The translations under genes and the position numbers were made by a program. From Kingella_B sp963529665 (GTDB lineage Bacteria > Pseudomonadota > Gammaproteobacteria > Burkholderiales > Neisseriaceae), in assembly GCA_963529665.1 (NCBI GenBank), contig CAUSAG010000014.1:1-58374 (forward strand): a stretch of DNA of 58,374 nucleotides. The letters run 5' to 3'. Of the stretch, positions 26,493 through 34,629 are shown in pieces. The notes under the pieces were generated by a model. It searched no databases. It was not told where the DNA came from and worked only from the letters and a program-made list of their open reading frames with translations. Numbering within the stretch: the first letter of the stretch is position 1; the number at the start of each line of letters is the position of its first letter.

Positions 26493-29357
26493 TTACAAGG
26501 TTCGTGCCACTTCAATCACATCAAAGCATTCCAACACATCGCCTTCGGCAATGTCGTCATAGCCTTTAATCATCAAGCCGCATTCAAAGCCCATGCGCAC
26601 TTCTTTCACATCGTCTTTGAAGCGTTTGAGCGAAGACAATTCGCCCGTGTGGATGACCACGTTGTTGCGGATGATGCGCACATGGCTGTCGCGTTTGACC
26701 ACGCCGTCGGTAACCATACAGCCGGCAATATTGCCCACTTTGGACACGGTAATCACTTGGCGGATTTCCACCGTGCCTGTTTGCTGCTCTTTCTCTTCGG
26801 GCTTCAACATACCGCTCATCGCCGCTTTCACATCGTCGATGGCATCGTAGATGATGTTGTAGTAGCGGATTTCCACGTCTTCGTTTTCCGCCAGCTTGCG
26901 TGCCGAGCCGTCTGCGCGCACGTTAAAGCCGATAATCAGCGCGCCCGAGGCAATCGCCAAGTTCACGTCGCTCTCGGAAATGCCGCCCACGCCGCTGTGC
27001 AACACGCTTACTTTCACCTCGTCGGTGGACAGTTTTTGCAGGCTGCCTGCAAGGGCTTCGTAAGAACCTTGAACGTCTGCCTTGATGATGACCGACAGGT
27101 TTTGCGCGGCATTTTCGCCCATGTTGTTGAACATGTTTTCCAGCTTGGCCGCCTGCTGTTTGGCCAGGCGCACGTCGCGGTATTTGCCTTGGCGAAACAG
27201 CGCCACTTCGCGGGCTTTTTTCTCGTCTGCCAACACCAGCGCGTCTTCGCCTGCGTTCGGCACGTCCGACAAACCCAAGATTTCCACAGGGATGGACGGG
27301 CCGGCTTCGTCAATGGCTTTGCCGTTTTCATCCAACATGGCGCGCACTTTACCGAACGCCGTGCCGGCCAAGAGCATATCGCCTTTTTTCAGCGTACCGC
27401 TTTGCACCAGCAGTGTGGCCACCGCGCCGCGTCCTTTGTCCAGACGGGCTTCCACGATAATGCCTTTGGCAGGCGCGTCCACCGGGGCTTTCAGTTCCAG
27501 CACTTCGGCTTCCAGCAGCACGGCTTCCAGCAGTTTGTCGATATTCAAACCTTGTTTGGCGGACACATTGACGAACTGCACGTCGCCGCCCCATTCGTCG
27601 CACACCACTTCGTGCTGGGTCAGCTCTTGGCGGATGCGTTCCGGGTTGGCGGCATCCTTATCAATTTTGTTCACGGCCACCACCATCGGCACGCCGGCGG
27701 CTTTGGCGTGGGCAATCGCTTCCACGGTTTGCGGCATCACGCCGTCGTCGGCAGCCACCACCAGAATCACGATGTCGGTTGCCTGCGCACCGCGCGCACG
27801 CATCGCGGTAAACGCTTCGTGCCCCGGAGTATCCAAGAACGTCACCACGCCGCGCGGTGTTTCGACGTGATACGCGCCGATGTGTTGCGTGATGCCGCCC
27901 GCTTCGCCTGCCACCACTTTGCTGCGGCGGATGTAGTCCAACAGCGAAGTTTTACCGTGGTCAACGTGCCCCATCACCGTAACAACGGGTGGGCGCGGCA
28001 GCAATTCTGCCGTGCTGGCGGATTCTTCGCCCAAGAAGGCATCCGGGTCGTCAATCGCGGCAGGTTTGCCGATGTGCCCCATTTCTTCCACCACCAGCAA
28101 GGCGGTGTCTTGGTCGAGCGATTGGTTGATGGTCACCATCATGCCCATTTTCATCAGGGCTTTGACGACTTCCACGCCTTTCACCGCCATTTTGTGTGCC
28201 AAATCGGCAACGGTAATGGTTTCGGGTACTAATACTTCATGCACCACAGGCTCGGTAGGTGCTTGGAAGCCGTGTTGATTAGGTTCCAGTTTCAGTTTTT
28301 TGCCTTTTTTGCCGCCACGCACGCGCTCGTCATCTCCACCGCGACCGCTGCGCGTGTCTTTGCCGCCTTTGCCTTTGCCGCCACGGCTGCCACGCATTTC
28401 GTCATCATCGCGACTGCTGCGGCGGTCGTCTTTTTTGCGGCTGCCGCTGCTGGGGTTTTCAGGCTGCCCTTGTTGCTGGGCGGGCGCAGCGGCTTTCAGG
28501 CTGCCCGAGGCGTTGCCCAGCTTGCCGCCTGCTTTTTGTTCCGCTTTTTGGCGTTTGGCTTCTTCGGCTTTTTTCTCTAATTTTTCTTCGCTGGGCTTGG
28601 CGATGCGCTGCCCTTTGCCGTCTTTGCCGTCTTTTTTGGCGGCGGCGGCCAAGCGCGCTTCTTCGGCGGCTTGCAACTTGGCTTCTTCGCGGCGTTTGCG
28701 GCGTTCTTCGCGCTCGGCTTTTTCACGGGCAAGCTGCTCTTGCGCCTCGCGCAATTTGGCGGCGCGGTCGGCTTCTTCGCTGCGGCGTTCCGCTTCGGCG
28801 GCGTTCACCACTTCAACAGGCGTGGGCAACGGCTCGGGCGCGGCGTCTTTTTTCTTGTTGCGGCTGCGTTTTTTCTTATCGCCTTCGCCGGCGGCTTTTT
28901 CAGGCTGCCCTTGTTTGTCGGCTGATGGTTTGTCAGATGCTTTTTCAGGCTGCGCTTGCGCGGCAGATTGTTCAACAGCAGGCTCGGCAGATTGCGCCGC
29001 AACTTCTGTTTCCGCCGCTTCGGTTTTTTCAGGCTGCTTATCGGCTTTGGCGGCTTTGCCCGCGCGGATATGCTCGGCTTCGGCTTGCGCGGCGCGGCGT
29101 TTGGCTTCGCGCTCGGCGGCTTCCTGCGCGGCTTGTTCGGCGGCGGCATCGTTTTCAGGCTGCGCCTGCTCGGCAGGCGGCTCTGCCGCGCCGCTATCGG
29201 CTTTCAGGCTGCCCAAACTCTCGGCGGCGGGGTTTTCAGGCTGCCCTTCTTGTTCCGCTTTGAGCTGCGCCAGCAATTCTTCTTTGGAGACTTTGTTGCG
29301 GCGTTTTTTTACAACCACTTCGGTGTCGGTTGCAGACACGGTTTTTCGGCTAGTCAT
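26493..29357 (-). CDS. infB: translation initiation factor IF-2
   Basis: IF-2 is the GTPase that places initiator tRNA on the 30S subunit and promotes subunit joining. The 954-residue protein has an N-terminal IF2-N subdomain (SKEELLAQL), a long charged Ala/Glu/Lys-rich linker, and a second IF2-N region (ETITVADLAHKMAVKG). The G domain follows, with GHVDHGKTSLLDYIRR near residue 462, DTPGHEAFTAMRARG and NKIDKDAANPERIR. The C-terminal domains end with GLMIKGYDDIAEGDVLE. The linker (residues about 37-301) contains eight DUS copies read as QPEN/QPEK or GSLK. ATG 29357 lies 12 bases after the nusA stop, behind TAAGGAATAAACAAC. Confidence 0.97.
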   Translation of the reverse strand: MTSRKTVSATDTEVVVKKRRNKVSKEELLAQLKAEQEGQPENPAAESLGSLKADSGAAEPPAEQAQPENDAAAEQAAQEAAEREAKRRAAQAEAEHIRAGKAAKADKQPEKTEAAETEVAAQSAEPAVEQSAAQAQPEKASDKPSADKQGQPEKAAGEGDKKKRSRNKKKDAAPEPLPTPVEVVNAAEAERRSEEADRAAKLREAQEQLAREKAEREERRKRREEAKLQAAEEARLAAAAKKDGKDGKGQRIAKPSEEKLEKKAEEAKRQKAEQKAGGKLGNASGSLKAAAPAQQQGQPENPSSGSRKKDDRRSSRDDDEMRGSRGGKGKGGKDTRSGRGGDDERVRGGKKGKKLKLEPNQHGFQAPTEPVVHEVLVPETITVADLAHKMAVKGVEVVKALMKMGMMVTINQSLDQDTALLVVEEMGHIGKPAAIDDPDAFLGEESASTAELLPRPPVVTVMGHVDHGKTSLLDYIRRSKVVAGEAGGITQHIGAYHVETPRGVVTFLDTPGHEAFTAMRARGAQATDIVILVVAADDGVMPQTVEAIAHAKAAGVPMVVAVNKIDKDAANPERIRQELTQHEVVCDEWGGDVQFVNVSAKQGLNIDKLLEAVLLEAEVLELKAPVDAPAKGIIVEARLDKGRGAVATLLVQSGTLKKGDMLLAGTAFGKVRAMLDENGKAIDEAGPSIPVEILGLSDVPNAGEDALVLADEKKAREVALFRQGKYRDVRLAKQQAAKLENMFNNMGENAAQNLSVIIKADVQGSYEALAGSLQKLSTDEVKVSVLHSGVGGISESDVNLAIASGALIIGFNVRADGSARKLAENEDVEIRYYNIIYDAIDDVKAAMSGMLKPEEKEQQTGTVEIRQVITVSKVGNIAGCMVTDGVVKRDSHVRIIRNNVVIHTGELSSLKRFKDDVKEVRMGFECGLMIKGYDDIAEGDVLECFDVIEVARTL
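28455..29247 (-). repeat. infB: eight co-oriented DUS copies inside the infB linker
   Basis: TTTCAGGCTGC (plus-strand reading) occurs near 28457, 28493, 28900, 28945, 29029, 29155, 29203 and 29237, always in the same orientation. On the coding strand they are read in two frames, giving QPEN/QPEK six times and GSLK twice. Confidence 0.85.
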
Positions 29358-29369
29358 GTTGTTTATTCC

Positions 29370-30872
29370 TTATTCGTTTTCTTCTTCGGCGAACCAGTGC
29401 GCGCGCGCCGCCAAAATGGCTTTTTCGGCTTCTTCGTGGCTCACGCCTGTGATTTCAATCAGCTCGGCGATGGAAAGCTCCGCCAAATCGTCGTGGCTGG
29501 TGATGTTGGCTTCCGCCAAATCGCGCAGCATGTCTTCGTCCACGCCGTCCAAAGTGCGCAAATCTTCGTCAATTTCGTTGAGCTTGGCTTCGGCTTCTTC
29601 GGCGGCTTTGAGCACCACTTCGCGGGCTTTGGCGCGCAGGCTTTCCGCCAACTCGGCATCAAAGCCTTCCACTTCCAGCAATTCGCTGGCAGGCACATAA
29701 GCCACTTCTTCCACGCTTTCAAAGCCTTCGTTTACCAGCGCATCGGCAATTTCTTCCGACACTTCAAGCTGTTCCACGAATAATTGACGCGCCGCCGCGC
29801 TTTCGGCAGCGGTGCGCTCTTCGGCTTCTTGCAGCGTCATAATGTTTAACTGCAAGCCGGTTAATTCGGCCGCCAAGCGCACGTTTTGCCCGCCGCGCCC
29901 AATCGCCAACGCCAGTTGGTCTTCAGCAACAATCACATCCACCGAGTTCAACTCATCGTCAATCACAATGCGGCTCACTTGCGCGGGCGAAAGCGCGTTA
30001 ATCACAAATTGCGCCGTGTCGTCCGACCACAGCACCACGTCGATGCGCTCGCCGCCGATTTCGTTAGACACGGCGTTCACGCGCGAACCGCGCACGCCGA
30101 TGCACGTGCCTTGCGGGTCGATGCGCTGGTCGCGCGCCAACACGGCGATTTTGGCGCGTTGCCCAGGGTCGCGCGCCACTTCTTTGATTTCCAACAAGCC
30201 ATCGGCGATTTCGGGCACTTCCTGCGCAAACAATTCGCGCACAAAATCGGGCGCGGTGCGGCTCAGCAACACTTGCTTGCGCCCGCCGTTAAATTCTTCC
30301 AACTTCCAGAACAGCGCGCGGATGCGGTCGCCGCCGCGATAGTTTTCGCGGGGCAGCATTTGCTCGCGCGGAATCAGCGCATCCAGCTTGGGCGCAAGCT
30401 CCACCACAATGCCGTGTCGTTCCATGCGTTTAACCGTGCCTGTTACGATGTTTTCATGCGTTTCCAAAAAATGATTCAAAATTTGCTCGCGCTCGGCATC
30501 GCGGATGCGTTGCAAAATAATTTGCTTGGCGGTTTGCGCGGCTTGTCGCCCAAAGGCTTCGTTGGGCAATTCTTCTTCGTAATAATCGCCCACGCTGATT
30601 TGGATTTCAGGCTGCTCTTCTTGAATTTGCTCAATGGTTTTTTCTAGCTCGGGATAGGTGTAGTCCAAGTCTTCCACGATGAGCCATTTGCGGATGGTTT
30701 TGTAGTCGCCTGTTTCGCGGTCGATGCGGATTTCCAAATCCATTTGCTCGCGGTCGGCTTTTTTCTTGGCGGCGATGCCCAGCGCCACTTCCAGCGCTTC
30801 AAATACAATTTCGTTGCTGACGTTTTTTTCGCTTGCCAAGGCTTCGGCTAGCAGCAATATCTCTTTGCTCAC
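29370..30872 (-). CDS. nusA: transcription termination/antitermination factor NusA
   Basis: NusA binds RNA polymerase and nascent RNA to control pausing and termination. The 500-residue protein has the N-terminal polymerase-binding domain, an S1 domain (GTVKRMERHGIVVEL near residue 140), and KH domains (GTCIGVRGSRVNAVSNEIGGERIDV-type segment, and LAIGRGGQNVRLAAELTG). Two C-terminal helix-hairpin-helix repeats begin near 365 (IADALVNEGFESVEEVAY) and 440 (LRDLAEANITSHDDLAEL), as in beta/gamma-proteobacteria. Translation starts at GTG 30872 behind AGGAGACACAAC. It sits between rimP and infB, with short gaps on both sides. Confidence 0.96.
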   Translation of the reverse strand: MSKEILLLAEALASEKNVSNEIVFEALEVALGIAAKKKADREQMDLEIRIDRETGDYKTIRKWLIVEDLDYTYPELEKTIEQIQEEQPEIQISVGDYYEEELPNEAFGRQAAQTAKQIILQRIRDAEREQILNHFLETHENIVTGTVKRMERHGIVVELAPKLDALIPREQMLPRENYRGGDRIRALFWKLEEFNGGRKQVLLSRTAPDFVRELFAQEVPEIADGLLEIKEVARDPGQRAKIAVLARDQRIDPQGTCIGVRGSRVNAVSNEIGGERIDVVLWSDDTAQFVINALSPAQVSRIVIDDELNSVDVIVAEDQLALAIGRGGQNVRLAAELTGLQLNIMTLQEAEERTAAESAAARQLFVEQLEVSEEIADALVNEGFESVEEVAYVPASELLEVEGFDAELAESLRAKAREVVLKAAEEAEAKLNEIDEDLRTLDGVDEDMLRDLAEANITSHDDLAELSIAELIEITGVSHEEAEKAILAARAHWFAEEENE

Positions 30873-30889
30873 GTTGTGTCTCCTAATGG

Positions 30890-31327
30890 TTAAAATTTGA
30901 ATTCGGGTTTCAGGCGGGCTTTGTCGATGTTGCCCAGCTCGATTTCCGCGGTTTTGCCGTCAAACGACAGGGTGAGCGTTTGCGTGTTGTCGTTAAAGGC
31001 TTCGATGCGCCCGATGAAGTTTTTTTGCCCGTCCACAGGCAGGCGGGTTTTGAGCTTGATTTGGCTGCCTGCAAAGCGGATGAAATCGGCGGCTTTTTTC
31101 AGCGGTCTATCTAAACCGGGGCTGGAAATTTCTAGGTTTTTGTAGTCTATGTTTTCCACCATAAACACGCGGCTTAGGTGGTTGCTGACGGCGGCGCAGT
31201 CGTCCACGGTGATGCCGCCTGCTTTGTCAATAAACACGCGCAAGGTGCCTTGCGCGGTGAGTTCGTGGTCCACCAGCTCGTAGCCGAGGCCGGGGAGGGT
31301 GGTGTCTAAAATGCTTTGAATGTCCAT
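30890..31327 (-). CDS. rimP: ribosome maturation factor RimP
   Basis: RimP assists assembly of the 30S subunit. The 145-residue protein has the family pattern LGYELVDHELTAQGTLRVFIDKAGGITVDDC split over residues 15-45, then LSRVFMV and LEISSPGLDRPLKK. It is first in the rimP-nusA-infB operon, 17 bases before nusA. Upstream lie a perfect TATAAT (31409-31414, minus strand) and, between it and the gene, a terminator-like hairpin at 31359-31383. Confidence 0.95.
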   Translation of the reverse strand: MDIQSILDTTLPGLGYELVDHELTAQGTLRVFIDKAGGITVDDCAAVSNHLSRVFMVENIDYKNLEISSPGLDRPLKKAADFIRFAGSQIKLKTRLPVDGQKNFIGRIEAFNDNTQTLTLSFDGKTAEIELGNIDKARLKPEFKF

Positions 31328-31358
31328 ATTTTCTTGTTTACAAAGTGTATAAATACAA

Positions 31359-31383
31359 AAAAATGACCGCGCGGGTCATTTTT
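31359..31383 (-). terminator. terminator-like hairpin in the rimP leader (possible attenuator)
   Basis: On the minus strand AAAAATGACC pairs with GGTCATTTTT over a five-base GC loop and is followed by a run of seven T. It lies about 32-56 bases upstream of the rimP ATG and downstream of the TATAAT, so it falls inside the operon leader rather than after any gene. Confidence 0.65.
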
Positions 31384-31408
31384 CGTGTGGGGGTGAAAAA
31401 TTGGCGCA

Positions 31409-31414
31409 ATTATA
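31409..31414 (-). promoter_or_regulatory. -10 element of the rimP-nusA-infB operon
   Basis: The minus strand reads TATAAT here, a perfect consensus. The -35 region is T-rich without a clear match to TTGACA. Transcription would begin near 31402. The 346-base gap 31328-31673 also holds the leader hairpin, two DUS copies and the TCGGCAAGCC repeat at 31562-31585. Confidence 0.55.
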
Positions 31415-31673
31415 AGGCTTTTGGCTTGAAAAGAAAAGGATGTTTTGCGGTAGGCAGCCTGAAAATGGGCGGTTTTAGGGCAGCCTGAAATTTAAAATGG
31501 AGCGGCGACGGCTCGTCGTCAAATTGTTTATTAAACAGCGCATTACTGATTTGCCAAGATGTCGGCAAGCCGCCGACGATCCATCGGTTACAGGTTTTGC
31601 AAAGTTTTCAGGCTGCCTAAATGCCTGCATAATGCGCGTTTTGTTGTGTTTTGTTGTTTTTAGGGAGCAAGCA

Positions 31674-32240
31674 ATGTCGGAACTGGATAAGATTTTGGCT
31701 TACAACGCGTCGTTTGTGGACGCAGAGCAGTATGCGGCGTATCAAACCAACAAATACCCCGAGCGCAAGCTGGCGATTTTGTCGTGCATGGACACGCGGA
31801 TTGTGGAGCTGATTTATGCGGCGCTGGGCGTAAAAAACGGCGATGTGAAGATGATTCGCAACGCGGGGGCGGTGGTGTCGCATCCTTGGGGTTCGGTGAT
31901 GCGCTCGCTGCTGGTGGCGGTGTTGGAATTGCGGGTGGAAGAGATTATGGTGATCGCGCATTTTGACTGCGGGATGCGCGGGCTGACGGCGCAAGCGATG
32001 CTGGACGCGGCGCAGGCGCGGGGCATTCCCGCCGACCGCATTGAAACGCTGCGCCACGCGGGGATTGATTTGGATGGCTGGTTTACGGGCTTTGATAATG
32101 TGGAACAGAGCGTGCGCCATACGGTGAACATGATTCGCCATCATCCGTTGATGCCGAGCAATGTGGTGGTGCATGGGCTGGTGATTCATCCGAGCACGGG
32201 CAAATTGACGTTGATTGAAAAGGGCGTGCGCGATGAATAA
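31674..32240 (+). CDS. beta-class carbonic anhydrase
   Basis: Interconverts CO2 and bicarbonate. The 188-residue protein has the zinc ligands in SCMDTR (Cys with the Asp/Arg pair) and AHFDCGM (His-x2-Cys), plus IRNAGAVVSHPWGS. It belongs to the shorter YtiB-like branch. The ATG at 31674 has AGGGAGCAAGCA upstream; in-frame start codons further upstream only add repeat-derived residues. Its end overlaps the nadD start by eight bases, so the genes are co-translated. Confidence 0.92.
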   Translation: MSELDKILAYNASFVDAEQYAAYQTNKYPERKLAILSCMDTRIVELIYAALGVKNGDVKMIRNAGAVVSHPWGSVMRSLLVAVLELRVEEIMVIAHFDCGMRGLTAQAMLDAAQARGIPADRIETLRHAGIDLDGWFTGFDNVEQSVRHTVNMIRHHPLMPSNVVVHGLVIHPSTGKLTLIEKGVRDE

Positions 32241-32838
32241 GCTGGGGTTGTTCGGCGGCAGCTTTGACCCGATTCACAACGGGCATTTGCATATTGCGCG
32301 CGCGTTTGCGGATGAATTGGTGTTGGACAGCGTGATTTTTTTGCCTGCGGGCGAGCCATATCACAAAAATGCAACGTCGGCTTCTGCAGCGCAGCGTTTG
32401 GCGATGGTGGAAGCGGCGATTGCGGACGATAGCCGTTTTGCTGCCAGCGATGTGGATATGGTGCGCGGCGGGGCGACGTATAGCGTGGATACGGTACAGA
32501 TTTTTCGCCAACATTTTGCCGATGCCGAGCTTTGGTGGCTGATGGGCATGGATAGCTTGCTGCAACTGCACACTTGGAAAAACTGGCGCACCTTTGCGCG
32601 GCTAACTCATATCGCGGTGGCGGCGCGGGCGGGGCAATTTCTCACTCATGCACCGCGCGAGTTGCAAGATTGGCTGAGCGAAGCGTTGCATAACGGCAGC
32701 CTGAAAATTTTGTCGGCGCCGTTGTGGGATGTGAGTTCTAGCGAGATTCGGCGGAGAGTGAAAGCGAGGGAGCGCGTGGATGATTGCGTGCCTGCGGGGG
32801 TGGCGCGGTTGATGGGGGAATGGGGAGTGTATCGGTAG
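32233..32838 (+). CDS. nadD: nicotinate-nucleotide adenylyltransferase
   Basis: Adenylates nicotinate mononucleotide to deamido-NAD, the substrate of NadE at 21978. The 201-residue product has the nucleotidyltransferase signature GLFGGSFDPIHNGHLHIA at residues 4-21 and the C-terminal SSSEIRRRV. ATG 32233 lies inside the carbonic anhydrase gene behind AAAAGGGCG. A DUS encodes NGSLKILSA. DUS copies near 32851, 32944 and 32967 follow the gene. Confidence 0.94.
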   Translation: MNKLGLFGGSFDPIHNGHLHIARAFADELVLDSVIFLPAGEPYHKNATSASAAQRLAMVEAAIADDSRFAASDVDMVRGGATYSVDTVQIFRQHFADAELWWLMGMDSLLQLHTWKNWRTFARLTHIAVAARAGQFLTHAPRELQDWLSEALHNGSLKILSAPLWDVSSSEIRRRVKARERVDDCVPAGVARLMGEWGVYR

Positions 32839-32985
32839 AGAGAATGAAGGGTTTTCAGGCTGCCTTTTTGGTGGATAGCGTTAGCGTTTGGTAAACGAGT
32901 GAACAAATCGTTTTAGCTTTCCCGTTTTCTTGTTGACAAAAAAGCAGCCTGAAACCCCAATACTGGTTTTCAGGCTGCCTATCTA

Positions 32986-34545
32986 TCAAAACTGCTTATC
33001 TACTGTCATAAACCATTGCCCGCTTTTGCGCGAATAGAGTGCAGGGATGTTGCTGTCAATTTCCACATGACGATAATTCAGCTTGGGCGTTAAGCCGTGC
33101 CATGTGAGTTTGGGCGACCACAGCGAGCCTTGCCATTGGCGTTCTATATCGCGCCGTGTGGTGCGGGTAAAGAAATAGTGGGGTGCGTTAAACTGGCGTG
33201 TGCCAACGCGGTAATCTACGCGTGCGCCCACCCAGTCTTTATACGTGCCTGCTGCACCGATGCGCACGCCTTTGCGCCGCGAAGATTGGTTGGCTAAATG
33301 GGTTTTGTCGTTCAACCAATCCACGCCCGTAAACAGCATGATATTCGGCTTGGGGATAAACGCCAGCGTCGCCGAGCCGCTGTTTAGCACGCTGTTGAAA
33401 TTTTTGGCGATGGCATGGTTGCGGTAATAGCGTTTGGCATGGCTGGCGGATAGGCTGGCTTGCCAGCGGTTGCCGAGCCATTGGCTGTAATTGAATTGGA
33501 TGCCTCGGCGGTTGCTGTACCGATGCCCGCCTAGCCAATCGTAGCCAAAAAAGGGCTGTGCGCTGAATGTGCGGCGGATGTCTTGGTATTGATAGCCGCC
33601 TTGAATGGTGCTGTTGATTTCGTTGTAGTCGTGGTTATCCCAATAGTAGATGCCGCCGATGTTGCTACTGAATATTAAATTGTGGTTGCCGCCGATGTTG
33701 TGGCTTTTGCTGGCGGATGCGCCGTAGCGGATGCCGTGGGCGGATTTGGGCAGGCTGCTGGGGTCGCGCACAAAGGTGTAGCCGCCGATGCGCAGTTCGC
33801 GCACATAAGAGGCATCGTTTACGTTGTCGGTTTGTTCGTATTGCAGATAGCCGTCAAATTTCCATTTTTGCTGTTTGTCCACCGCCGTTTTGGCTTGCTC
33901 GGCAAGTTGGCGAATGGGCTCGGGCGTGCTGCTGTCGTTTAGCAAAATATCGGCTTGTTGCTTGGCTTGGCGGTATTGCTTGTTTTCAAACAGCATCGCC
34001 ATGTAATCCAGCCGCACATAATGCAGGTTGGGCTCGTTTTGCAAAATCTCGCCAAAATCGCGCACGGCTTGGCGATGCTTGGCTTTTACTCGCGCGGCTG
34101 CACCGTGTGCGTATTTGTAGAGCGTGGGGTTATGCTCGGGGAGGCTTTGGTAAATGGGCAACAATGCGGCGAGAAAATCCCATTGCCGCTCCAATAGGGC
34201 TTGATTGACCAACTGCTCGGCAAGCTGGGGATTGGCGCGTAAATCGTCTTCGTTTAGGCGGGCTTTGGTTTGCGCGGCATTGGGCTGAGTGTTGGATTGG
34301 GCATGGGATTGGAGATTGGATGGGGCATTGGTTTTTTCAGGCTGCCCTTGCGATGCGGATGATGGGGATGAAGCGGATTCGGACGCGCTATTGATGGGCG
34401 AGCCAATCGGTTTACCAATCGGCGTTTGCGCTTGGGGTTGATAGATGTAGTTTTCTTGGTCGGATAAAGTTTGCGCCCACAGCGTTTTCAGGCTGCCTGA
34501 AAACAAGGTGAGCAGGATTAGGGTGGGGAGATGGTGTTTTTTCAT
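32986..34545 (-). CDS. Slam-type surface lipoprotein assembly modulator
   Basis: Slam proteins sit in the outer membrane and move specific lipoproteins to the cell surface. The 519-residue product has a signal peptide (MKKHHLPTLILLTLFSG, Ala-Gln near residue 25) and a low-complexity Ser/Gln/Pro stretch to about 90. TPR-like helices follow at about 100-215 (LAEQLVNQALLERQWDFLAALL, YRQAKQQADILL). The rest is a barrel of alternating aromatic strands ending in QWFMTVDKQF. This is the Slam (DUF560) layout. It follows the TbpB-like lipoprotein gene on the same strand after 84 bases, as Slam genes typically accompany their substrates. A DUS lies in the signal-peptide codons (SGSLKT). No good ribosome site is seen. 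Confidence 0.88.
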   Translation of the reverse strand: MKKHHLPTLILLTLFSGSLKTLWAQTLSDQENYIYQPQAQTPIGKPIGSPINSASESASSPSSASQGQPEKTNAPSNLQSHAQSNTQPNAAQTKARLNEDDLRANPQLAEQLVNQALLERQWDFLAALLPIYQSLPEHNPTLYKYAHGAAARVKAKHRQAVRDFGEILQNEPNLHYVRLDYMAMLFENKQYRQAKQQADILLNDSSTPEPIRQLAEQAKTAVDKQQKWKFDGYLQYEQTDNVNDASYVRELRIGGYTFVRDPSSLPKSAHGIRYGASASKSHNIGGNHNLIFSSNIGGIYYWDNHDYNEINSTIQGGYQYQDIRRTFSAQPFFGYDWLGGHRYSNRRGIQFNYSQWLGNRWQASLSASHAKRYYRNHAIAKNFNSVLNSGSATLAFIPKPNIMLFTGVDWLNDKTHLANQSSRRKGVRIGAAGTYKDWVGARVDYRVGTRQFNAPHYFFTRTTRRDIERQWQGSLWSPKLTWHGLTPKLNYRHVEIDSNIPALYSRKSGQWFMTVDKQF

Positions 34546-34573
34546 GGGATTGGTGCAGATGTGGGAATAAGTA

Positions 34574-34612
34574 AGGCAGCCTGAAATTCGGGTGGGGATT
34601 TCCAGGCTGCCT
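34574..34612 (-). terminator. imperfect DUS hairpin between the surface lipoprotein and Slam genes
   Basis: AGGCAGCCTGAAA and TTTCCAGGCTGCCT pair with one bulged base. It lies in the 84-base gap and might lower transcription into the Slam gene. Confidence 0.45.
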
Positions 34613-34629
34613 GATGGGGTTAGTGAGGG

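Noticed and set aside
26409..28232. 607-codon open frame on the plus strand, very rich in His, Val, Phe and Gln
   Set aside because: It is the antisense shadow of infB. Its composition is abnormal and no domain is visible. The minus-strand frame is certain.
28300..29700. 466-codon Ser/Arg/Ala-rich plus-strand frame
   Set aside because: Antisense to the infB linker and the end of nusA. The repetitive coding on the other strand explains the lack of stops.
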